Source of the DNA: Candidatus Nezhaarchaeota archaeon
GTDB lineage: Archaea > Thermoproteota > Methanomethylicia > Nezhaarchaeales > WYZ-LMO8
NCBI GenBank assembly: GCA_030055465.1
Contig: JASFYF010000001.1
Location: forward strand, 99,179 to 163,178
DNA: 64,000 nt
Reading direction: 5' to 3'
A program made the position numbers and the translations under genes. The notes beneath the pieces are model-generated. The model was given only the letters and a program-made list of their open reading frames with translations, did not search any database and had not been told where the DNA came from. Positions 7,884 through 16,266 of this stretch are shown in pieces (the first letter of the stretch is position 1; each line of letters opens with the position of its first letter).

Positions 7884-9071
7884 CTACGCCTCCCTCCTAA
7901 CCTTCTCGGCCAACGCCTCGGCGGCCTCGGCGACGCGCTTCAGGTCCTCAGCCGTGGGAGAGCCCTTAACTTCTACGGAGCCCACGACCTCAAGCTTTAA
8001 CCCCTCAAGCGTCTTTCCAAGCTGCTTGACGGCGCCTCCTCCCCACCCATAAGAGCCTAGGAGAAGCGCGAACTTGGCTGGCGGGCGCAGCGAGCCAACG
8101 AGGTGCGCAATGTGGAAGGCGATGGGGTGGGCTCCGCCCAACACGGTTGGGGCCCCCAGCACTATGGCCCTGGAGTCCACGAGGTCGGCGACGGCTTCGC
8201 CTACGTCCGCAACCTCTAAGTTGTGAACCGCCACCTCAACGTTCTCGGCCTCCAAGGTTTCGACTGCCCGCTTCACCATCAGTTCCGTGCTGCCCCACAT
8301 GCTCACGTATACAACCGTCACCTTCCTGCGGGTCTCGCCGCCCGCCCACCTCCTATAGGCCTCCAGAATCTGCTTGGGGTGCCTGTGCACCGGCCCGTGG
8401 CTTGGAGCTATCAAGCGAACGTCAAGCTTCTCAACCCTTTGAAGTGCCCTCTGGGCCATCGCTCTGAAGGGCATCATTATCTCGCCCCAGTACCTGCGGG
8501 CGTGAACTAGTAGGTCCTCTACCTCGTCGCTGTACAGGCCCCCTGCAAGGTGGGAGCCGAAGAAGTCGCAGGAGAAGAGAATCCCCTCCTCCTCTAGGTA
8601 GGTGAACATGGTTTCAGGCCAGTGCAGCATTGGGGCTTCAATAAACCTGAGGGTTTTGCCGCCCAGGTTGACGGCTTCGCCGTCCCTCACAACCATCACC
8701 CTATCGGGCTGCACTCTGTACAGCGCCTGGGCCATCGAGGCCCCTTGGCTTGTGGTCACCAGCTTTGCCTTGGAGGCTATCTTCAACATGTGCGGTATGG
8801 CGCCCGCGTGGTCCGGCTCGGCGTGATTCATCACTATGTAGCTTATGCCCCCCGGATCGGTTAAGCCGCGGAGCTTCTCTTCCAGCTCGAGCTCAAACCC
8901 GGGGTTCACGGTGTCTATGAGCGCCTCCCCTCCATCGCCCACAATGAGGTATGAGTTGTACGAGGTTCCCTTCGGGAGTGGAATCAACGAGTCGAAGAGC
9001 CTGCGGCTCCAGTCCCTTGAGCCAACCCAGTAGACTCCATCCGCCAACCTAAAAGTGCTGTGGCCAAGCAA
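7884..9071 (-). CDS. Flavodiiron protein (oxygen/NO reductase, FprA type)
   Basis: A 395-residue A-type flavodiiron protein. The N-terminal metallo-beta-lactamase-like domain carries HAEPDHAG, a His in LHWPETM, Asp in SCDFFGSH and His in SHGPVHRH as di-iron ligands. The C-terminal flavodoxin domain (from about residue 250, VYVSMWGSTE) binds FMN. Such enzymes reduce O2 to water, or NO to N2O, in the cytoplasm of anaerobes, often with F420H2 or rubredoxin as donor. The open frame extends to 9398, but that part overlaps the divergent gene and has no family similarity. TTG 9071 is chosen because GGAGGG lies eight bases upstream and it gives the usual length. Confidence 0.92.
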   Translation of the reverse strand: MLGHSTFRLADGVYWVGSRDWSRRLFDSLIPLPKGTSYNSYLIVGDGGEALIDTVNPGFELELEEKLRGLTDPGGISYIVMNHAEPDHAGAIPHMLKIASKAKLVTTSQGASMAQALYRVQPDRVMVVRDGEAVNLGGKTLRFIEAPMLHWPETMFTYLEEEGILFSCDFFGSHLAGGLYSDEVEDLLVHARRYWGEIMMPFRAMAQRALQRVEKLDVRLIAPSHGPVHRHPKQILEAYRRWAGGETRRKVTVVYVSMWGSTELMVKRAVETLEAENVEVAVHNLEVADVGEAVADLVDSRAIVLGAPTVLGGAHPIAFHIAHLVGSLRPPAKFALLLGSYGWGGGAVKQLGKTLEGLKLEVVGSVEVKGSPTAEDLKRVAEAAEALAEKVRREA

Positions 9072-9303
9072 ACCTGAAAGCCCTCCGATATAATTACTCG
9101 CCCTTCCAATAAAAAGCTGTGGGATCAGCCGAGCGGAGTTCAGGGCAGGCCTTATCATCGTGGGCTGAAGCCGTGCGGTGGTCTCAAGGCTTAGCGGAGC
9201 ACGCGGAGCCGGTGTGGCTTGGAGGGTTCCGCCCACATGGAACAGTTCCATGGCGATATAGGTTATAGGGCTGCCCGGCGTTTCCCTACTCAAGGTGAGA
9301 GCC

Positions 9304-10413
9304 GTGAAAGCCAAGGTGGTTGCTGTAGCTGCGCTTGCGGCTTTGGCTGTTGTGTTAGCGCTAGGCCAGCTAACAAACATCAAGGCTGAGGAGGCCAACA
9401 GCTTGGAACGCGTCGAGGCTGAAACCGCCGAGAACCTGCTGGCGATGTGCAGGTGCCTCTACAACCGCATAGAAGGCCTGACCTCCCTTAACAACATAAC
9501 GTTACCTGAAGGGTTAGATGAAAAGATGGCCAACGCTTCCACGATGATTGACGAGCTTGAGGAACTTGTGAGCTCAGGGATGTACGACGCCGCAATTGCC
9601 AAGTCGATTGAAGTGATGAGGATCCTCAACCCCGTGTTAAACTACGTGTTAGCCAAGGTTAAGGCAGACGAGGGCATGGCCGAAAGGCTTAGGGTTATGG
9701 AGGAGGCGAGGCTCCGCATCCGCATCATGGAGAGGGTTGAAAGGATGCTAAACTCGACTGAGGCCCTGAACGTTTCCATCCCCGTTCAGGTCAAAGTCAA
9801 GATTTCAAACATCAAAGCGTTGATTCGCAACTCGAATGCAACCCACATCCTAGACGACGTTAAAGAGGCTATCGAGGAAGCCCTGGCAAGCATAAGCGCC
9901 AGGCTAAACGAGATAGTAGAGGCAAAGGTTGTCGTCGTGGTGGTGCCGGGCTGCCTTAAAGGGCCCTCCAAGTGGATTGAAGGCTCCGAGCCCGCCTCGT
10001 GGCTCCTTGAGAAGCATGGAGTGGAAAACGCGATAGCCAAGCTCAACGCAAGCGTGGAGAGGTTGAAGGAGGTTAAAGGCCTCCTAGAGGCTAAGTGCAA
10101 CTCGACTGAGGCCCTTGAAGCAATAGACAGAGCCATAAAGGTCCACGAGAGAACAATAGAGAGGCTCGAATCCGTCAAGGACCTGAGCGGGGAGAAGCTA
10201 GCAGATAAGCTAAGAGAGATAATCTCCGAACACATCGATGAAGGATCGAAGGTGGCATCATGGGCAGCGGAGAATAGGGCGCGCAAGAGAGGCACCGGCG
10301 GGCCGGGAGAGGCAGAGACCAGCTTAAACGCCACTAGAGAAATGGTTGGGGAGGCAATACAAGAACAAGAGAGAACACAGCAACAACAACGTGTTGAGCG
10401 GCCCAAACATTAG
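9304..10413 (+). CDS. Secreted coiled-coil protein, unknown
   Basis: About 369 residues with an N-terminal signal peptide (residues 1-24) and then long charged helices with heptad character. Two NSTEAL motifs (N-S/C-N-S-T-E-A-L) about 120 residues apart suggest an internal duplication. The region around PGCLKGPSKW is less helical, and the C-terminus is Gln/Arg-rich. No family is recognised. GTG 9304 is preferred over GTG 9295 because AAGGTGAG precedes it. It shares a 232-base divergent promoter region with the flavodiiron gene. It could be a surface or pseudoperiplasmic scaffold. Confidence 0.6.
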   Translation: MKAKVVAVAALAALAVVLALGQLTNIKAEEANSLERVEAETAENLLAMCRCLYNRIEGLTSLNNITLPEGLDEKMANASTMIDELEELVSSGMYDAAIAKSIEVMRILNPVLNYVLAKVKADEGMAERLRVMEEARLRIRIMERVERMLNSTEALNVSIPVQVKVKISNIKALIRNSNATHILDDVKEAIEEALASISARLNEIVEAKVVVVVVPGCLKGPSKWIEGSEPASWLLEKHGVENAIAKLNASVERLKEVKGLLEAKCNSTEALEAIDRAIKVHERTIERLESVKDLSGEKLADKLREIISEHIDEGSKVASWAAENRARKRGTGGPGEAETSLNATREMVGEAIQEQERTQQQQRVERPKH

Positions 10414-10490
10414 CACCCCTCTTTCTCTGTTCCTGACTTTGTCTCTGAAGGTTGCCCTCTGGAACGCCTTCAGCAGCTGGAGGCTATACG

Positions 10491-10510
10491 CTTTAAAAGT
10501 ATAAAATACG
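10491..10510 (+). promoter_or_regulatory. TATA-like region before the coiled-coil/SPFH pair
   Basis: CTTTAAAAGTATAAAATACG holds two overlapping TATA-like boxes in a GC-rich setting. The expected transcript start near 10535 leaves a 40-base leader with a GA-rich ribosome site before GTG 10577. Confidence 0.4.
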
Positions 10511-10576
10511 GAAACTTACTCGTATGCTGTGGTCTCGGCAGCGACAAGATGCTGAGCGAAGAGGGGGTGAAGAGGA

Positions 10577-11113
10577 GTGAGTGGAGGGGAAAAGCTGGAG
10601 GGCATCCGCAGGGAGATGGGGCTACTTGAAAGGCTTATCAGCCGCATTCCGGGGTACCGGGGCTACAAGGAGAAGGAGCTTCGGAGAGAGAGCGACAGGC
10701 TTGTACGGATGGAGGCGGTCGGCAAGCTCAGGGACGCCAAGAACGCGTTGAGGAGAAGCCTTGCAAACCCGTTTACCGCTAAGAGGCTTTCAGATGAGGA
10801 CTCCTGGAGGCTCAATGCGTTGATGTCCAGGTTGGACAGGGTGGTGCAACGCCTAGACAGGGCCGTTGCGGGCTATGCAGGGCTCTTCGACTCGGTTAAG
10901 GTCAAAGAAGACAAGCTGGATGCCGTGCTCCAACACGACGTAGGCCTTATAGAGAAGGCTGAAGCCATAAGGAGCTGTGCGGAGGCCCTTGCTGGGATGG
11001 AGCTTGGCAGTGGTGATTGGAGGAGGGAGCTGGAGAGCTTGAGCTTAAAGGTTGATGAAATGGACTCGCTCATCGATAAGAGGGCGAACTTGCTTAGGGG
11101 TCTAGTTGATTAG
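10577..11113 (+). CDS. Cytoplasmic coiled-coil protein paired with SPFH gene
   Basis: A 178-residue soluble helical protein starting with GTG. The N-terminus carries the motif RISRIPGYRGYKEKELRR, after which the protein is helix and coiled coil to the end. It has no signal peptide or membrane segment. It lies 30 bases before the SPFH-domain gene and is probably co-transcribed. From memory such proteins travel with SPFH/virion-core-like genes in other prokaryotes. A role like the PspA partner of Bacillus YdjI is possible but is inference from context only. Confidence 0.6.
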   Translation: MSGGEKLEGIRREMGLLERLISRIPGYRGYKEKELRRESDRLVRMEAVGKLRDAKNALRRSLANPFTAKRLSDEDSWRLNALMSRLDRVVQRLDRAVAGYAGLFDSVKVKEDKLDAVLQHDVGLIEKAEAIRSCAEALAGMELGSGDWRRELESLSLKVDEMDSLIDKRANLLRGLVD

Positions 11114-11143
11114 ATGCTTAAAGGCTTAAGGAGGCGATGAAAT

Positions 11144-12184
11144 CTGCTGAAGGTTATTGAGTGGGTTGGCGCCAAGGAAGGAGACATAGTTTGGAGGTAT
11201 CCGAGAGAGGAGATAACGTGGGGGGATAACCTAATAGTGCATGAGTATGAGGCGGCAGTCTTCCTCCGGGACGGCAAGGCCTACGACGTGTTCAGGGCTG
11301 GAAGACACGTTCTAACCACGGCGAACCTTCCAATATTGACAAAGGTCTTCTCCAAGCTGGCAGGCTTCGACAAGGTTCCTTTCAGGGCCACCGTAATCTT
11401 CGTCTCGCTGAAGCAATTTCAAGGCAAGTTTGGGGCCCAAGGCCAAACAAAGGAGCTTGCACCGCTCAAGTTCTACGGAAGCTTCTGGTTTAGGATTGAG
11501 GATCCCAATTTGTTCGTCAACGAGGTCGTTGGCGGACAGGGGACCTACACCACGAGCGGGCTCCAAGACTTCTTGAGGGGATACTTCAACGAGGGACTCA
11601 TAGACGCGCTAAGCCAGTACTCGCTAGCCGAGGTCTACGGAAAGCTGGATGAAACAAGCTTCTTGGCCAAGAACGTCCTCTACGACTCGTTTAGGAGGAT
11701 AGGCCTAGAACTCATAGACGTAAAGTTTGAGGGCATAGATACAACCCCCGAGTGGAGGGACAGGCTCTTCTTCCTGAGGACTGGGGTTTCAGCCGACGAG
11801 GTCCTTAGGATGCAGACGGTCCAGAAGGCCGCTGAGAGCCTCTCAAAGAGCCCTGGAGCCGCCGTGGGGGCCGGCATAGCGATTATTCCACCATTGTTTC
11901 AGCAGCCGACCGCGCAGGCTGCAGCCCAAACGCAGCAAGCTATCCTGTGCCCCAAGTGCAGCTTCCAAAACCCGCGTACAGCCAAGTTCTGCAGCAGCTG
12001 CGGAGCCCAGCTACAGGAGATCGGCGCGACGTGTCCGAAGTGCGGAGCTGCAAACCCAGCTGGGGCAAGGTTTTGCACAAACTGCGGAGCCCAGCTACGG
12101 GCCTCCAACAAATGCCCGAAGTGCGGAGGCGAGGTCCAGCCTAGCGCAAGGTTCTGTCCAAGCTGTGGGGAGAAGCTAGCCTAA
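11144..12184 (+). CDS. SPFH-domain (virion core-like, YdjI type) protein with three zinc ribbons
   Basis: An SPFH/band-7 scaffold protein followed by a short linker (residues about 240-260) and three tandem zinc ribbons: CPKCSFQNP...CSSCG, CPKCGAANP...CTNCG and CPKCGGEVQ...CPSCG. The first normal start in frame is GTG 11237, but clear coding sequence continues upstream (KVIEWVGAKEGDIVWRYP, then EEITWGDN), matching how the family begins. The only candidates there are CTG 11144 or CTG 11147, 9-12 bases after a strong AAGGAGG. So initiation is either at CTG or altered by a frameshift. By analogy with Bacillus YdjI it may recruit partners to stressed membranes. Confidence 0.8.
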   Translation: MLKVIEWVGAKEGDIVWRYPREEITWGDNLIVHEYEAAVFLRDGKAYDVFRAGRHVLTTANLPILTKVFSKLAGFDKVPFRATVIFVSLKQFQGKFGAQGQTKELAPLKFYGSFWFRIEDPNLFVNEVVGGQGTYTTSGLQDFLRGYFNEGLIDALSQYSLAEVYGKLDETSFLAKNVLYDSFRRIGLELIDVKFEGIDTTPEWRDRLFFLRTGVSADEVLRMQTVQKAAESLSKSPGAAVGAGIAIIPPLFQQPTAQAAAQTQQAILCPKCSFQNPRTAKFCSSCGAQLQEIGATCPKCGAANPAGARFCTNCGAQLRASNKCPKCGGEVQPSARFCPSCGEKLA

Positions 12185-12329
12185 ACCGGCTTAGGTCATG
12201 TGGAAGGGTGCCTTACCTCTCCCATCGCGTTAAAACTAGGTGAAGGTCCCATAAACCCTCGGAAAGAGTTGGAAGCAAACGAATGCTAGAACGGCTTCAA
12301 GCGCCAACCAGGCCGCCACCTATCCTACC

Positions 12330-12376
12330 TTTTTTTTTTAAAAAAAACTTCGGAGTGGCCGTTGGCCACCTCCACG
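12330..12376. terminator. T-tract and hairpin after the SPFH gene
   Basis: A run of ten T followed by eight A (about 12330-12348), then GGAGTGGCC-GTT-GGCCACCTCC, a hairpin with one bulge. It lies in the 247-base gap between the convergent SPFH and PRC-barrel genes and probably ends transcription from one or both sides. Nothing else is seen in that gap. Confidence 0.4.
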
Positions 12377-12431
12377 TTCACCCTTTCCTACATCAAGCGG
12401 GAGCTTAGAGCCTCTTCAGGCATGCGGCTTG

Positions 12432-12824
12432 CTACACGTATTTTCTGCACTTATAGCAATACCATCTCTGGTACTGGGAGATCCAGCTGAGGGATCCTCC
12501 ACAGGTAGGGCAGACTTGCGCCCTCTCTTGGAGCTGTGGAGGCTGCTGGGCTGCCGGTGCCTGCGCTGGGGGTGCCTGCGCTGGGCGGGGCTTGAGAAGC
12601 ACGAAGTCGCCGACGGACTGCACGTCTTCCCACGGTATCTCCCTCGCCGAGCCGTCTTTGCCCTCCACGAGGAGGGATATGCCCATTCTTCCTATCGCGA
12701 AGCTTATGTCTTTGACTGCGCCTACCAAGTAGCCCTCTCCATCTACGACCTGCATGCCTATCAGGCGTTCCCTCGTCACGCTTCTCTCTCGAGGCTGTCG
12801 GGGTGCCTGCTCTCCTAAGCTCAT
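12432..12824 (-). CDS. PRC-barrel domain protein with C-terminal zinc ribbon
   Basis: A 130-residue protein. Residues about 15-75 form a PRC-barrel (RLIGMQVVDGEGYLVGAV, then EIPWEDVQSVGDFVLL), followed by a Pro/Ala/Gln linker and one zinc ribbon with CPTCGG and CYKCRKY. PRC-barrels are small beta folds found in RNA processing and membrane-associated proteins; the role here is unknown. ATG 12824 is chosen over ATG 12869 because a TATA-like box (TTTAAATTCC on this strand) lies about 26 bases upstream. It diverges from the membrane protein at 12909, and its zinc-ribbon tail is shared with neighbours. Confidence 0.75.
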   Translation of the reverse strand: MSLGEQAPRQPRERSVTRERLIGMQVVDGEGYLVGAVKDISFAIGRMGISLLVEGKDGSAREIPWEDVQSVGDFVLLKPRPAQAPPAQAPAAQQPPQLQERAQVCPTCGGSLSWISQYQRWYCYKCRKYV

Positions 12825-12908
12825 GAATTTATGGTTTGCAACGAGGGAATTTAAAGGTTTGGCGGGCAACCAAATGCCTTAATAAGCTCGCCTAACAATT
12901 CTTAAAGC

Positions 12909-13583
12909 ATGGCGAAATCCCTAGATTGCATCTCCAGCGGTTTGGACACCGTCTCGAAGAACTTTGTCCTGTTCGTTCCCGCTCTGGCCCCGATAGTGGT
13001 GCAGCTCCTCTTCACGGCCTTGGCCTACGTGTTCTCCATCACCTACTTCTATCCTTACCACTTGATCTCGGTGCCGAACCCGTACATAATTCTGCTCGGA
13101 GCAATATTAGCCGCGATAGTGGGCTTCATAGCCTCCTGCATGCTTGTGGACATGACAAGGGACGTCTTAAACGGTCGCCCCGCAGACATTCGCAAGAGCT
13201 TCGACTACGTGAAGGGCAGGATAGGAGTCCTATTCATCGTAGCAATACTCGCAGGCCTCTGCAGCGTAACAATAATCCTGCTCCCCGTAGCCATTTTCCT
13301 GGTGATAGCGGCTGTGGTTGAGGAGCTGAACGCTGTTGAAAGCCTGAGGGTTGCGTTCAGGTTTGTGGCCGACAATATCGGCGAGGTCGTGATATTCATA
13401 GTTGTGGTTATAGTGGTTGGCCTGGTCGCCTCCTACGGTCTCTCCCTGATTCCGCTGGTTGGATCATACGTAGGGGCTGTAGTGAGTTGGATTCTCAACG
13501 TCATCTTCACGGTCTCAGCCGTGCACCTTTACCATTCGCTAAAGGCTCCGCCCCCTCCCCCACCACCTCCGCCTCCCGCCTGA
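12909..13583 (+). CDS. Polytopic membrane protein with polyproline tail
   Basis: 224 residues with about five membrane segments (residues 22-50, 60-80, 105-135, 160-180 and 185-205), amphipathic links and a C-terminal run of ten prolines before the final Ala. It resembles the DUF4013-like membrane protein group, but I am not certain. ATG 12909 follows a TATA-like CTTAATAAG by about 26 bases, so the message is probably leaderless and divergent from the PRC-barrel gene. The polyproline tail may bind a partner protein. It could be the membrane anchor of the surrounding scaffold group. Confidence 0.65.
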   Translation: MAKSLDCISSGLDTVSKNFVLFVPALAPIVVQLLFTALAYVFSITYFYPYHLISVPNPYIILLGAILAAIVGFIASCMLVDMTRDVLNGRPADIRKSFDYVKGRIGVLFIVAILAGLCSVTIILLPVAIFLVIAAVVEELNAVESLRVAFRFVADNIGEVVIFIVVVIVVGLVASYGLSLIPLVGSYVGAVVSWILNVIFTVSAVHLYHSLKAPPPPPPPPPPA

Positions 13584-13595
13584 GCCTCCACCCTC

Positions 13596-13640
13596 AAGCC
13601 CCGCCCGCGCGGGCGGGGCTTCCCAACAACAAACATTTTT
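13596..13640 (+). terminator. Perfect 26-base palindrome with T-rich tail
   Basis: AAGCCCCGCCCGC and its exact complement GCGGGCGGGGCTT abut at 13596-13621, 13 bases after the stop of the membrane protein gene, and are followed by CATTTTTCTT. This is a strong intrinsic-terminator-like structure. As DNA it is also a perfect dyad that a protein could bind. Confidence 0.55.
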
Positions 13641-13729
13641 CTTAAAATTCCCTCCAAGGCGGCATGAGCGCAAATTATTTAATTGCTCGGCGCCTAAACG
13701 GCATAATAGCGCGGCGTGGGGAGGTTGGC

Positions 13730-14326
13730 TTGTCCTTCCTGAGGAAGCTCGCCGAGAAGGTTACTCCGCCAAAGGTCAACTTGGCGTTGAACCTTAAGAA
13801 GGACGTGTACTTCCTCGGCGAGAACCTTGAAGGCGAGCTGGTCGTATCATCCAACGACGACTTCAACGCCGACGAGGTGAGGTGCGAATTTCAGTGCGTT
13901 GAGGCGGCGAGGGTTCAAAGGAGGTTTTACGATTCGACTTCAAAGCGCGAGGTCGTAAGGGACGTGTGGGAGACGGCGACCCTGTACTCCGCGAGGCCGA
14001 GCCTCAGCGGGCCTGTGCACATGTCGAGGGGCTTCACCCAGAGCTACCCATTCAGCATAGGGATCCCGATAACTATGAAGCCCACGTATAAGGGGGTCGA
14101 CAGGAGGGTTACGTGGACCATCAAGGGAGTTGTGGCCGTAAAGAACAGGCCCGACGCGACAACCAAGGCGCTTGAGGTGCAGGTTGCCCAGCCGGCAACT
14201 ACGCCAATAATAAAGGAGAAGGAAGTCATCAAGGAGGTTGTTATGATTCCGTGCAAGTACTGCGGGACGCTCTTCCCGCAGACCGAAAGCACGTGCCCCC
14301 ACTGTGGGGCGAGGAGGACGGCGTAA
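13730..14326 (+). CDS. Arrestin-fold protein with C-terminal zinc ribbon
   Basis: About 198 residues. The N-terminal 150 residues look like an arrestin/Spo0M-type beta-sandwich (PPKVNLALNLKKDVYFLGE, LEGELVVSS, YPFSIGIP, TWTIKGVVAVK). A Lys/Glu-rich helix follows, then a zinc ribbon (CKYCGTLF...CPHCGARR). The fold is used in proteins that bind membrane cargo or regulators; the exact job is unknown. The frame opens with an ATG at 13664, but TTG 13730 is preferred: a TATA-like ATTATTTAAT lies at 13672-13681 and GGGGAGG six bases before it. This is the third protein of the locus with a zinc-ribbon tail. Confidence 0.75.
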   Translation: MSFLRKLAEKVTPPKVNLALNLKKDVYFLGENLEGELVVSSNDDFNADEVRCEFQCVEAARVQRRFYDSTSKREVVRDVWETATLYSARPSLSGPVHMSRGFTQSYPFSIGIPITMKPTYKGVDRRVTWTIKGVVAVKNRPDATTKALEVQVAQPATTPIIKEKEVIKEVVMIPCKYCGTLFPQTESTCPHCGARRTA

Positions 14327-14527
14327 GAAGCCCGGAGGCTTTGGGCACGTCGGCTCGTACCCCCAGCAACCATTGCATTAACCCATGGGCTGGGCCCTGC
14401 CGCGGAAAAATCCCCTTTACGGCGAGAGACCTCTAACCATCATTTAAGCTCCGCCGCCATGCTGCTCCTCGCAGGCCTTAAATAGCTGGAGGAGAAACGC
14501 TTCCAACCCTGGAGATCGGGAGAGCAG

Positions 14528-15484
14528 ATGGCCCCCATAATCCGCATGGTCGGCTTAACCAAGAGGTTCGGCGGCTTCACCGCTGTGGACCGCCTCGACT
14601 TGGAGGTTGAGGAAGGGGAGATACTAGGGCTGCTAGGCCCCAACGGGGCCGGCAAAACCACAACTATCCTCATGCTCGCAACGGTCCTCAAGCCCACCGA
14701 AGGCACGGTCTACATTGGGCCCTACGATGTGACGAAGGAGGCGGACAAGGCCAGAAGGCTTGTGGGGGTGGCCTTCCAGGAGCCGAAGCTCCTGTGGGTT
14801 GACTCGCCTTGGAGCGTCCTGAACTGGCACGCCAAGGTCTGCGGCCTTCCATCAGGTGAGAGGAGAAGGAGAATACGATGGGTGCTCGAGGAGCTTGGAA
14901 TATGGGATGTGCGCTTCAAGAGCGCCCACTCCTTGTCGGGCGGCACCCGGAAGAGGGTTGAGGTCGCCAAGATACTAGTGCAGAGGCCTAAAATCGCGAT
15001 TTTCGATGAGCCGACGGCCCAGGTGGACGTGGTGGGGAAGCACAAGATATGGGGCATGATTCGGGAGCTCAGGGACGAAGGATCAACAATAATATTGGCG
15101 ACCAACGAGCTCCACGAGGCCGACGTGCTCTCCCAAAGGATTGCAATAATGCACAGGGGCAAGCTGCTGGTGTGCGACGAGCCAAGAAGGCTGAAGGACA
15201 GCATACCGGGCGGAGACGTAGTTGAAGTCTCGTTTGAAGGCGGCGTCCCCGAGATGGTAACTGAGGAGCTGAGGAGGATCCCAACGGTCGTGGAAGTCTC
15301 GGCGGCGAGGCAAAACCAAGTCAAGATATACCTCAACCGGGCTGAGGAGGCCCTGCCGAGGATCGCCGAGCTGCTATTGAGGCTGGGCCTGCAGGCAAAA
15401 TCCATGCGCGTGAGCGAGCCCTCCCTCGACGACGTCTTCGCGCACTACACGGGTTTAACAATCGAGGAGGCCCAGAGAAGATGA
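14528..15484 (+). CDS. ABC-2 exporter ATP-binding subunit
   Basis: A 318-residue DrrA/CcmA-type ATPase with Walker A GPNGAGKTT, signature LSGGTRKRVEVAK, Walker B IAIFDEPTA and a His switch region reading ATNEL instead of the usual THYM. The Asn in place of His is notable. The C-terminal 80 residues form the extension common in DrrA proteins. It powers the two permeases that follow with overlapping stops and starts. The cargo is unknown; drugs, lipids or a peptide are possible. A TATA-like CCTTAAATAG lies about 45 bases upstream. Confidence 0.92.
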   Translation: MAPIIRMVGLTKRFGGFTAVDRLDLEVEEGEILGLLGPNGAGKTTTILMLATVLKPTEGTVYIGPYDVTKEADKARRLVGVAFQEPKLLWVDSPWSVLNWHAKVCGLPSGERRRRIRWVLEELGIWDVRFKSAHSLSGGTRKRVEVAKILVQRPKIAIFDEPTAQVDVVGKHKIWGMIRELRDEGSTIILATNELHEADVLSQRIAIMHRGKLLVCDEPRRLKDSIPGGDVVEVSFEGGVPEMVTEELRRIPTVVEVSAARQNQVKIYLNRAEEALPRIAELLLRLGLQAKSMRVSEPSLDDVFAHYTGLTIEEAQRR

Positions 15485-16266
15485 TGAACCCCAAGAGGGT
15501 GTGGGTTGTTGCCGAGAGAGACGTGAGGTCGCTCCTCCGGCAGAAGTCCATGCTTGCGATGAGGGTTGCCTGGTTCGCCGCGCAGGTGGCCTTCTTCGGG
15601 CTCATAGCGAACTACATGTTTCGGGAGGATGTCCTGGCAGCCATGGGTGGCAGCTACCTTGAGTACTACGTGGCCGGAATGGTGGTTACCATGCTCTACT
15701 CCACGGCCATCTTCATAGGGTACGACGTGTACGAGGAGGCGGATCACGGCGTCGTCGAGTACCTGTTAAGCCTCCCGGTTTCAAGGAGGGAACTAGTTGT
15801 TGGAAGGTCCATTGGCAGTGGGGTTAGAAGCTTGCTGCACGTGGGACCCATGATTGTCATAGCCCTCTACCTCACTGGAACGCCAAGCGCCCTCCAGCTA
15901 TCAACATCGCTTTTCTGCCTCTTCCTCTTCGCCTTCGGGGCCTCGGGCCTCAGCATAACGGTAGCGGCGGCTTTGAAGTCGTCGGATCGATTCGACATAC
16001 TCATGGGGGTCGTCGACGCGCTCGCGGTCAGGCTGAGCACGGCTCTCTACCCTGTTGCCTTCATGCCGTCCTACTATGGCGGCTTAGCCTCAATCAACCC
16101 AATCACGTTCGCCGCGGACCTCTTCAGGTGGGGTGCGGGGCTGGAGTCAGCGCTCCTAACACCGCCCCTCCTAGCGGTGGTCGGCATAGTCGCCTTCTCG
16201 TCGACCTTCACGTTCCTAGGAGTAGCCCTGTACGAGCGGAGGCTGGAGGGAGGCGGCTGGCGTTGA
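15481..16266 (+). CDS. ABC-2 type permease, subunit 1
   Basis: A 261-residue membrane protein with six predicted helices and the ABC-2 permease pattern, including the conserved amphipathic segment YLLSLPVSRRELVVGR after the second helix. Its ATG overlaps the ATPase stop (ATGA), so translation is coupled. It forms the transmembrane pore with the next gene product. Confidence 0.88.
   Translation: MMNPKRVWVVAERDVRSLLRQKSMLAMRVAWFAAQVAFFGLIANYMFREDVLAAMGGSYLEYYVAGMVVTMLYSTAIFIGYDVYEEADHGVVEYLLSLPVSRRELVVGRSIGSGVRSLLHVGPMIVIALYLTGTPSALQLSTSLFCLFLFAFGASGLSITVAAALKSSDRFDILMGVVDALAVRLSTALYPVAFMPSYYGGLASINPITFAADLFRWGAGLESALLTPPLLAVVGIVAFSSTFTFLGVALYERRLEGGGWR

Noticed and set aside
9072..9398. N-terminal extension of the flavodiiron frame
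   Set aside because: Low-complexity Ala/Thr-rich translation that overlaps the divergent gene's start; a ribosome site supports TTG 9071.
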